Assembly (NCBI GenBank): GCA_913054115.1
Contig: CAJXIS010000131.1
Coordinates: forward strand, 1 to 6,497
DNA: 6,497 nt
Direction: 5' to 3'
From: an uncultured Acidimicrobiaceae bacterium
GTDB lineage: Bacteria; Actinomycetota; Acidimicrobiia; Acidimicrobiales; MedAcidi-G1
The translations under genes and the position numbers were made by a program. The notes under the pieces were generated by a model that was not told the origin of the DNA, ran no database searches, and saw nothing but the letters and a program-made list of their open reading frames with translations. This document shows positions 1 to 4,673 of this stretch, one piece after another. How positions within the stretch are numbered: position 1 is the first letter of the stretch; every line of letters starts with the position of its first letter.

Positions 1-32
1 TGTGCGGGCGACACGGTCCGGTTGGTACGTCC

Positions 33-47
33 CAGGTCCAGGACCTG
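33..47. promoter_or_regulatory. 15-bp palindrome, candidate operator
   Basis: CAGGTCC, one central A, then GGACCTG form a perfect inverted repeat with 7-bp arms. It is centred about 62 bp upstream of the predicted transcription start of the PLP enzyme gene, a position typical of an activator site. It could equally control a divergent gene beyond the left edge. A one-base loop makes an RNA hairpin unlikely, so a dimeric DNA-binding protein is the better reading. No regulator gene is visible in the window, so the function is inferred from symmetry and position only. Confidence 0.4.
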
Positions 48-65
48 TCCGTTGCCGCCCGACCG

Positions 66-91
66 GCCACCTACCCGATCCCGCCACCTAC
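66..91 (+). repeat. 9-bp direct repeat, 17-bp period, upstream of the PLP enzyme gene
   Basis: GCCACCTAC occurs exactly at 66-74 and again at 83-91. The second copy runs into the candidate -10 element and the first sits where a -35 element would be expected. The spacing is less than two helical turns. It may be a binding site pair or a chance small duplication in GC-rich DNA. Confidence 0.3.
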
Positions 92-94
92 AGT
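89..94 (+). promoter_or_regulatory. Candidate -10 element for a leaderless transcript of the PLP enzyme gene
   Basis: TACAGT fits the actinobacterial TAnnnT -10 consensus. Seven bases separate it from the A of the ATG at 102, so transcription should start at or next to the start codon. No purine-rich ribosome binding site lies between it and the gene, as expected for a leaderless mRNA. No recognisable -35 hexamer lies about 17 bp upstream, which is common for this promoter class. Confidence 0.5.
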
Positions 95-101
95 CACCAC
101 G

Positions 102-1349
102 ATGAGCGACCGCTCCTTCCCCGCCGCAGGGCGACCCGCCGCCGACGTCCTAGCCGACCTGGCCGACAAGCAGGCCGGGGACGCCCGTTGGGCCGAGGGC
201 CGCACCTTCGGGCTGGTGTTCGACGGCGGTGACGACGTCCGGGCCGTCGCCGACGAGGCTGCCCGCCTCTACCTCCACGAGAGCGCCCTCAACACGTCGG
301 CCTTCCCGTCGCTGGGGGCGATCCAGTCGGAGCTCTGCGGCTGGATCGCCGGCCTCTTCCACGGACCCGAGGCGGCGGGATTCCTCACCAGCGGTGGCAC
401 CGAGAGCATCCTCCTCGCCGTCAAGGCGGCCCGTGAGCGGGCGCTCGCCGAGCGGGGCGTGACCGAGCCCGAGATCGTGCTGGCTGAAAGCGCCCACGCC
501 GCCTTCCACAAGGGCGCCCACCTGTTCGGGCTGACCGTGCGCAGCACCCCGGTCACCGACGACCTGACCGCCGACGTGGGTGCCATGGCCGCCGAGGTCG
601 GGCCGGACACCGCCCTGGTCGTGGCCTCCGCCATGGACTATCCGACCGGGCTGGTCGATCCCGTGCCGGAGATCGCAGCGCTGGCCGCCTCGGTGGGCGC
701 CAGTTGCCACGTCGATGCCTGCATGGGCGGGTTCGTGCTGCCGTTCGCCGAGATGGAGGGCCGCCCCGCCCCGATCTGGGACTTCCGCTCGGCGGGGGTC
801 ACCACCATCTCGGCCGACATCCACAAGCTTGGCTACGCACCCAAGGGGGTCTCGGTGCTGCTCCACGCCTCGAGGGAGCTCCGCCGCCATCAGACGTTCG
901 TGTTCGAAAACTGGCTGGGCGGCCTCTACGCCACGCCCAACCTCCAGGGGACCAGGGCGGGGCTCCCGATGGCGGCCGCCTGGGCGGTCGTGTCGCACCT
1001 CGGCGCCGAGGGCTACCGCCGTCTGGTCCGGGACACCCTCGACGCCGCCGACCGCATCCGTGCCGGGGTCCGGGCGATCGACGGCCTGGCGCTGCGCGGC
1101 GATCCCGTGCACCAGATCCTGACGTTCAGGTCGGACGACGCCGGACTCGACGTCTTCGCCGTGGGCGACGCACTCGCAGCACGGGGCTGGCACATCGACC
1201 GCCAGTACCCGCCCGACTGCCTCCACCTCACCGTCAGCAACGGCAACGTTCCCGTCGTCGACGAGTTCCTCGGCGATCTGGCGGCATGCGCCGACGAGGC
1301 CCGCAGCGCAGCGCCAGGCGGCAGCGGCCAGTACGCCACGATCGACTAG
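102..1349 (+). CDS. Sphingosine-1-phosphate lyase-like PLP-dependent decarboxylase/aldehyde-lyase
   Basis: The 415-residue protein is a fold-type I PLP enzyme of the group II decarboxylase family, closest by motif to sphingosine-1-phosphate lyase. That enzyme cleaves a long-chain base phosphate into a fatty aldehyde and phosphoethanolamine. The cofactor-binding segment is SGGTES at residues 97-102. His132, in ESAHAAFHKGA, should stack on the PLP ring, and Asp205 in HVDACMGG should contact the pyridine nitrogen. Lys242 in SADIHKLGYAPKG is the Schiff-base lysine. The later stretch GGLYATPNLQGTRAG matches the region that holds the substrate phosphate in S1P lyases. No signal peptide or membrane segment is seen, so it should be soluble, unlike the eukaryotic enzymes. 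The ATG at 102 is favoured by the TAnnnT element seven bases upstream. Fold and cofactor are nearly certain. The substrate is not: a related amino-acid decarboxylase or another phosphorylated amino alcohol lyase is possible. It converges on the PhyH gene across a repeat-filled spacer. Confidence 0.88.
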   Translation: MSDRSFPAAGRPAADVLADLADKQAGDARWAEGRTFGLVFDGGDDVRAVADEAARLYLHESALNTSAFPSLGAIQSELCGWIAGLFHGPEAAGFLTSGGTESILLAVKAARERALAERGVTEPEIVLAESAHAAFHKGAHLFGLTVRSTPVTDDLTADVGAMAAEVGPDTALVVASAMDYPTGLVDPVPEIAALAASVGASCHVDACMGGFVLPFAEMEGRPAPIWDFRSAGVTTISADIHKLGYAPKGVSVLLHASRELRRHQTFVFENWLGGLYATPNLQGTRAGLPMAAAWAVVSHLGAEGYRRLVRDTLDAADRIRAGVRAIDGLALRGDPVHQILTFRSDDAGLDVFAVGDALAARGWHIDRQYPPDCLHLTVSNGNVPVVDEFLGDLAACADEARSAAPGGSGQYATID

Positions 1350-1360
1350 GAACAGCGAGC

Positions 1361-1560
1361 CTCCCGTCGACCAGCCCCCCCGTCGACCAGCCCTCCGTTG
1401 ACCAGGCACGCAGCGTCCTCGAAGCCGAGTCCTCAAGCCGACCACCTCCCGTCGACCAGCCCCCCGCCGAACAGGCACGAGGCGGTCTCAAGCCGACCAG
1501 CCCCCCGTCGACCAGCCCTCAGTCGAACAGGTGCGAGGCGTCCTCGAAGTCGACCAGCCA
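1361..1560. repeat. Degenerate repeat cluster between convergent genes, built from copies of the PhyH gene 3' end
   Basis: The 9-mer GTCGACCAG occurs exactly at 1366, 1382, 1451, 1507 and 1549. One-to-two-base variants begin at 1397, 1466, 1492 and 1522. At a larger scale, three imperfect units of about 52 to 70 bp align, beginning near 1382, 1451 and 1507. The last unit contains the final codons and stop of the PhyH gene. Read on the minus strand, the 1382 unit still gives LGFEDAACLVN beside the true C-terminus LVDFEDASHLFD. The middle unit is shifted by a one-base deletion. The remaining spacer has no credible gene. No GC hairpin followed by a T-run is present, so a standard intrinsic terminator is not supported. 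Confidence 0.75.
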
Positions 1561-2361
1561 GGTGCGGCCTCCGCCCTCGGTGTGGTACGAGCCCCACCCG
1601 AGCAGTTGGCGGGCGCGCTCCGGAAGGGCGGCAGCCATCGACCGGTCGACGACCAGCGGGCTGGCCTCCTCCGGTCGCAGCCACCCCGTGACGAAGCTGA
1701 CGTGCATGCCGTAGCGAAAGTTGTCGGAGGTGTTCTCGCCGGCGCCGTGGATGACCTTGCCCGAGTAGATCATCCCGCTGCCGGCCGGCATCTCCGCATA
1801 GGCGATCTCGTCGGGTGACGCCTCGATGCCGCGCACGAGCCCCGACGGCCGCCGCTGGCTGCCGACCACCACCGCGGTCGCACCGTTGGCGACCGTGAAG
1901 TCCGAGAGGGCGAACATGCAGCTGATGGTGATCTCACGGCCGTCGGCGACCGCCTCGGGCCAGTTGTTCTCGTCACGGTGCAGGTACTGGGCGGGCTCCC
2001 CGGGACCGACCGCCATGACCTGGCCGGTGTTGAGCCAGTAGTCGGCACCGGCGCCCCGCAGGACCTCGTCGGTCACGGTGGTGAACACCGGATTGAGCAG
2101 GGCGTGGTCGACGAACGCCCGGCTGCGTGCCGCCAGGCCGCAGAAGCGCACGGTGTTGCGGCCGTGGAAGGTCTCCCAGAGGTCCATGCCGCTCTTCGAC
2201 CCCGGGGCGAATGCCTCGAGGTCGTCGGCCAGGTCGTCGACGATCGCCCGGCGGGCATCATCCGACAACAGGTCGCGCACGATGACCCCGCCGTCGGCTT
2301 CGAGAGCGGCGAGGATGTCGGCCAGCGGCGCATCCCGGTCGAGAACCTGCAGTTCGGCCAT
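1519..2361 (-). CDS. Phytanoyl-CoA dioxygenase (PhyH) family Fe(II)/2-oxoglutarate oxygenase
   Basis: The 280-residue protein, counted from the ATG at 2361, has the PhyH double-stranded beta-helix signature. The iron facial triad is His128 and Asp130 in YLHRDENNW plus His205 in GKVIHGAGEN. Arg216 in NFRYGMHVSF, eleven residues after the distal histidine, is placed to bind 2-oxoglutarate. Family members hydroxylate CoA-activated or free substrates using O2 and 2-oxoglutarate, releasing succinate and CO2. The length is normal and nothing essential is missing. The start is uncertain: in-frame ATGs at 2370 and 2373 and a TTG at 2397 lie upstream, and none has a well-spaced ribosome binding site. 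The gene follows the crotonase gene on the same strand with a 90-bp gap, so it is probably co-transcribed. Its 3' end is embedded in the repeat cluster shared with the convergent spacer. The family is secure, but the substrate is unknown because many bacterial PhyH proteins act on small metabolites other than phytanoyl-CoA. Confidence 0.88.
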   Translation of the reverse strand: MAELQVLDRDAPLADILAALEADGGVIVRDLLSDDARRAIVDDLADDLEAFAPGSKSGMDLWETFHGRNTVRFCGLAARSRAFVDHALLNPVFTTVTDEVLRGAGADYWLNTGQVMAVGPGEPAQYLHRDENNWPEAVADGREITISCMFALSDFTVANGATAVVVGSQRRPSGLVRGIEASPDEIAYAEMPAGSGMIYSGKVIHGAGENTSDNFRYGMHVSFVTGWLRPEEASPLVVDRSMAAALPERARQLLGWGSYHTEGGGRTWLVDFEDASHLFD

Positions 2362-2428
2362 GCCGCGCATCATGGACGACCATCGCCCGCGACGCAACGC
2401 CGGACGCGGCCTCCGACGGCAGGGGTCA

Positions 2429-2443
2429 GCCGGCCTCGCCGGC
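2429..2443 (-). other. Small GC hairpin in the crotonase-PhyH gap
   Basis: GCCGGC, a three-base spacer, then GCCGGC again can fold into a six-pair stem in the minus-strand transcript, nine bases after the crotonase stop codon. No U-tract follows, so it is not a typical terminator. It could stabilise the upstream message or attenuate read-through, or be a chance product of GC-rich sequence. Confidence 0.25.
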
Positions 2444-2451
2444 CAGCCTCG

Positions 2452-3342
2452 TCAACCAGCCTTGCCGGTCTTGCCCTGGCTGGCCCCGCTGCCGCCCTTC
2501 ATCTGGTCGAGGTTCACGAGGATCGGGTAGCCGGAGACGCTCAGGGCGTTGCCATGGCCCGTCTGGTGGATGTCGAACACGGACTGCAGGGCGTTGTAGA
2601 AGCCCTGGATGTCCATGGTCTGGTTGACGGCGCGCTTGGCCTGGGCGAGGCCGAACGGGTGCATCTCGGCGATCTCGTGGGCGAGCGCCATGGTCTCGTC
2701 GAGCAGGTCGGCGAGCGGGACGACCCGGTTGACCATGCCCAGGGCGAGGGCCTCGTCGGCAGCGATCGGCTTGGCGGTGAACAGCATCTCCTTGGCCTTG
2801 CGCGGTCCGAGCTCCCAGGTGTGGCCGTGGTACTCGACGCCGCCGATTCCCATGCGCACCACCGGGTCGGAGAACTTGGCGTTGTCGGCGGCGATGATCA
2901 GGTCGCACGGCCAGCAGAGCATGAGGCCACCGGCGATGCACTGACCCTGGACGGCGGCGATGGTCGGCTTCGGGATGTCGCGCCAGCGCCGGCTGTAGCC
3001 CAGGTAGTGGATGGTCTCCCACTCGTAGATGGCCTGCAGCCCACGCTCCTGCCAGTCGACGGCGGACCGCGGTTTCTGCCCACCGTCGGCACCGTCGGCA
3101 CCGCCGGCACCGTCGCCACCGTCGCCCAGGGCCTCGTTGCTGGCGCTGATGTCGTGGCCGGCGCAGAAGTGCTTCCCCTCGGCCCGCAGCACGATCACCC
3201 GGACCTCCCGGTCGGCGGCAGCCGCCTCGAAGGACTCGTTCAACTCGTCGAGGGTCTGCTGGTCGACGGCGTTGGCCTTCTCGGTGCGGTCGAGCGTGAT
3301 CACGCCGACCCGTCCCTCCACTTCGTAGCGGATGTGCTCCAC
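2452..3342 (-). CDS. Enoyl-CoA hydratase/isomerase (crotonase) family protein lacking both canonical hydratase glutamates
   Basis: The 296-residue protein has the crotonase fold that binds acyl-CoA thioesters. Its N-terminal strand set ends in KHFCAGHDIS (residues 57-66), and AVQGQCIAGG (130-139) follows. These two segments supply the oxyanion-hole amides, near Ala61 and Gly138. The positions equivalent to the two catalytic glutamates of rat mitochondrial hydratase appear to be Met141 and Val161, so simple water addition is doubtful. Isomerase, dehalogenase, hydrolase or lyase chemistry is possible. An insertion between the oxyanion segments (about 68-120) begins with a Gly/Asp/Ala repeat at 74-88, encoded by a 9-bp tandem repeat. 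The C-terminus is also Gly/Lys/Ser-rich. I chose the GTG at 3342 because GGAGGAG sits four bases upstream and the domain begins there. The open frame continues far upstream only because stops are rare at this GC content. It is divergent from the amidohydrolase gene and probably heads an operon with the PhyH gene. Confidence 0.88.
   Translation of the reverse strand: MEHIRYEVEGRVGVITLDRTEKANAVDQQTLDELNESFEAAAADREVRVIVLRAEGKHFCAGHDISASNEALGDGGDGAGGADGADGGQKPRSAVDWQERGLQAIYEWETIHYLGYSRRWRDIPKPTIAAVQGQCIAGGLMLCWPCDLIIAADNAKFSDPVVRMGIGGVEYHGHTWELGPRKAKEMLFTAKPIAADEALALGMVNRVVPLADLLDETMALAHEIAEMHPFGLAQAKRAVNQTMDIQGFYNALQSVFDIHQTGHGNALSVSGYPILVNLDQMKGGSGASQGKTGKAG
3081..3125 (-). repeat. In-frame 9-bp minisatellite, five copies, inside the crotonase gene
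   Basis: Five consecutive 9-bp units on the plus strand read CACCGTCGG twice, CACCGCCGG, then CACCGTCGC twice. On the coding minus strand they give the three-residue repeats GDG, GDG, AGG, ADG and ADG (counted from the N-terminal end, residues 74-88). Because the unit is a multiple of three, gain or loss of copies keeps the frame. It falls in a loop insertion of the crotonase fold and should be tolerated structurally. Confidence 0.85.
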
Positions 3343-3346
3343 GGTG

Positions 3347-3353
3347 CTCCTCC
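3347..3353 (-). promoter_or_regulatory. Strong ribosome binding site fixing the GTG start of the crotonase gene
   Basis: The minus strand reads GGAGGAG, then CACC, then GTG. The GGAGG core is six bases from the start codon, near the ideal distance. This decides the GTG at 3342 as the start. It also shows that this gene has a led, Shine-Dalgarno-dependent message, unlike its divergent neighbour. Confidence 0.8.
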
Positions 3354-3365
3354 AGATCAATGCCC

Positions 3366-3377
3366 GGTCGGCCGACC
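3366..3377. promoter_or_regulatory. 12-bp perfect palindrome, candidate operator of the crotonase-PhyH operon
   Basis: GGTCGGCCGACC is its own reverse complement. It overlaps the candidate minus-strand -10 element and covers the predicted start site, where a repressor such as a TetR- or GntR-type dimer would block transcription. No cognate regulator gene lies in the window. Short GC palindromes arise by chance at this base composition, so position is the main support. Confidence 0.4.
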
Positions 3378-3380
3378 CTA
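3375..3380 (-). promoter_or_regulatory. Candidate -10 element for the crotonase-PhyH operon
   Basis: The minus strand reads TAGGGT, which fits TAnnnT. A start about seven bases downstream, near 3368, would give a leader of about 25 bases that includes the GGAGGAG site. No clear -35 hexamer is visible. It is the best candidate in the 117-bp divergent region but is not unique enough for high confidence. Confidence 0.35.
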
Positions 3381-3396
3381 GTTCGGTGCCGGCGGC

Positions 3397-3442
3397 GGAC
3401 TCCCGTCCGGATCGCCCCCGGACTCCCATCCGGATCGCCCCC
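3397..3442. repeat. 23-bp tandem direct repeat in the divergent promoter region
   Basis: Two head-to-tail 23-bp units, 3397-3419 and 3420-3442, differ at a single base (G versus A at unit position 9). Each starts GGACTCCC and ends CGGATCGCCCCC. The array occupies the -35 and upstream region of the amidohydrolase promoter and lies between the two divergent -10 candidates. Two near-identical sites about two helical turns apart suggest cooperative binding of a regulator. A recent slippage duplication without function is the alternative. Confidence 0.7.
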
Positions 3443-3447
3443 GGAAC

Positions 3448-3453
3448 TACGAT
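3448..3453 (+). promoter_or_regulatory. Candidate -10 element for a leaderless amidohydrolase transcript
   Basis: TACGAT fits TAnnnT and is separated from the ATG at 3460 by six bases. This predicts a transcript beginning at or within a base or two of the start codon. There is no ribosome binding site in the gap. The arrangement matches that of the PLP enzyme gene at 89-102. Confidence 0.55.
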
Positions 3454-3459
3454 CGTCCC

Positions 3460-4647
3460 ATGCCCCGACCGGACTTCCGGGTCTTCGACGCCGACAACCA
3501 CTACTACGAGGCCGAAGACGCCTTCACCCGCCACATCGAACCGTCCATGGCGAAGCGCTGCATGCAATGGGCGGACATCGGCGGCAAACGGCGCCTGCTG
3601 GTCGGTGGTCGGGTCAACAAGTTCATCCCGAACCCGACCTTCGACCCGATCGCCCGCCCGGGCAGCCTCGAGGACTACTTCCGGGGACGCAACACCGAGG
3701 GCCGGGACCTGGCCACCATGTTCGGCGACCTCGAGTCCCTCGCCGCCAACCCCGGCTACCGGGACCGCGACGCCCGCCTCTCCCTGATGGACGAACAGGG
3801 CCTCGAGCGGGCGTTCCTGTTCCCCACCCTCGGCGTCGGCATGCAGGAGGCCCTCCGCCACGACCTGCCCGCCCTGCACGCCGCCTTCCGGGCCTTCAAC
3901 CTGTGGCTGGACGAGGACTGGGGGTTCGACCGCGACGGCCGCCTGTTCGCCGCCCCGATGCTCACCCTGGCCGACCCGGACGAGGCGGCAGCCGAGGTCG
4001 ACCGGGTGCTCTCTGCGGGGGCACGCCTCGTGGTCATGGTGCCGGGCCCGGTGCCGACGCCGAACGGCTACCAATCGCCCGGGATGGCCGACTACGACCC
4101 CGTTTGGGCCCGACTCGAGGAGGCCGATGCCCTGGTGGCGTTCCACGCCGGGCTCAGCGGCACCAGCCAGTACGGCAAGGTCTGGGAGTCGGGCCCCGCC
4201 CAGTTCGAGGCGTTCCGCCATTCGGCGTTCCCGCTCGTGGCGTTCGCCGACCGCACCATCTCGGACACCTTCGCCGCACTCATCTGCCACGGGGTGTTCT
4301 GCCGCTTCCCCGGCCTGCGCATCCTGTCGATCGAGAACGGCGCCATGTGGGTACCCGAACTGCTCCGGCACCTGGACGGCGCCCACGGCAAGATGCCCTT
4401 CGCCTTCGAGCGCCACCCGGTCGAGCAGTTCCACGCCAACGTCTGGGTGTCGCCCTACTTCGAGGACGACATGGTGATGCTGCGCGACCTGCTCGGCATC
4501 GACCGGCTGCTCTTCGGCTCCGACTTCCCCCACGCCGAGGGGCTCGCCGACCCGATGGCCTACATCGACGAACTCGGGGGCTTCGACGACGACGAGATCC
4601 GCAAGGTCATGCGCGACAACGCCGACGGACTCATCGGAGCCGGCTGA
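3460..4647 (+). CDS. Amidohydrolase 2 (COG2159-type) metal-dependent hydrolase or decarboxylase
   Basis: The 395-residue protein has the layout of the Amidohydro_2 TIM-barrel family, which includes hydrolases and non-oxidative decarboxylases of aromatic or unsaturated acids. The first metal-binding motif is the variant DADNHYYE, with Asp12 and His14 in place of the usual HxH pair. His229 in VAFHAG and Asp355 in LFGSDFPHAEG are the expected later ligand and catalytic aspartate. Glu292 in SIENG lies where this subgroup commonly has an acidic residue or histidine. There is no signal peptide, so it should act in the cytoplasm. The ATG at 3460 is supported by the -10 element six bases upstream. 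It starts a probable three-gene operon with the acyl-CoA synthetase and alcohol dehydrogenase. Proteins of this type often accompany acyl-CoA catabolic genes in Actinobacteria, but the reaction is rarely known. The family is confident; the substrate is unknown. Confidence 0.87.
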   Translation: MPRPDFRVFDADNHYYEAEDAFTRHIEPSMAKRCMQWADIGGKRRLLVGGRVNKFIPNPTFDPIARPGSLEDYFRGRNTEGRDLATMFGDLESLAANPGYRDRDARLSLMDEQGLERAFLFPTLGVGMQEALRHDLPALHAAFRAFNLWLDEDWGFDRDGRLFAAPMLTLADPDEAAAEVDRVLSAGARLVVMVPGPVPTPNGYQSPGMADYDPVWARLEEADALVAFHAGLSGTSQYGKVWESGPAQFEAFRHSAFPLVAFADRTISDTFAALICHGVFCRFPGLRILSIENGAMWVPELLRHLDGAHGKMPFAFERHPVEQFHANVWVSPYFEDDMVMLRDLLGIDRLLFGSDFPHAEGLADPMAYIDELGGFDDDEIRKVMRDNADGLIGAG

Positions 4648-4660
4648 GGGCCGGACCCTC
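4646..4660 (+). other. Small intercistronic inverted repeat at the amidohydrolase stop
   Basis: GAGGG, five bases, then CCCTC can form a five-pair stem beginning within the amidohydrolase TGA codon. It occupies much of the 26-bp gap before the acyl-CoA synthetase, which lacks an evident ribosome binding site. It is too short and lacks a T-run, so it is not a convincing terminator. It might affect translation of the next gene. Confidence 0.2.
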
Positions 4661-4673
4661 CCGACCCACCCGC

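Noticed and set aside
2..232. Short plus-strand open frame at the left edge
   Set aside because: It crosses the start of the PLP gene in another frame, is dominated by Arg and Pro, and lacks a ribosome binding site. A partial gene from the left cannot be excluded but is not supported.
150..1478. Long minus-strand open frame opposite the PLP enzyme gene
   Set aside because: It has no recognisable motif, its composition is typical of antisense to GC-rich genes, and the opposite strand carries a complete catalytic motif set.
1361..1518. CRISPR array
   Set aside because: The repeats are short, unevenly spaced (16, 69 and 56 bp), degenerate, and the intervening sequence is itself repeated rather than unique. 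No cas genes are present.
1350..1518. Intrinsic bidirectional terminator between the convergent genes
   Set aside because: Only tiny inverted repeats such as CTCG-AAGC-CGAG near 1418-1429 are seen, with no strong stem and no T-run on either strand.
704..1714. Plus-strand open frame across the PLP gene end and the repeat spacer, with Pro/Ser/Val/Asp/Gln repeats
   Set aside because: The repeat peptide is only the translation of the DNA repeat cluster, and the rest is Arg/Pro-rich shadow sequence of two genes on different frames.
1978..3381. Long plus-strand open frame opposite the PhyH and crotonase genes
   Set aside because: It spans two genes and their gap, has no domain, and both genes on the other strand have intact family motifs.
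3360..4673. Open frame in phase with the acyl-CoA synthetase that would extend it by about 438 residues
   Set aside because: It overlaps the amidohydrolase in another frame and reads as Arg/Pro-rich nonsense. The ANL domain begins at the ATG at 4674.
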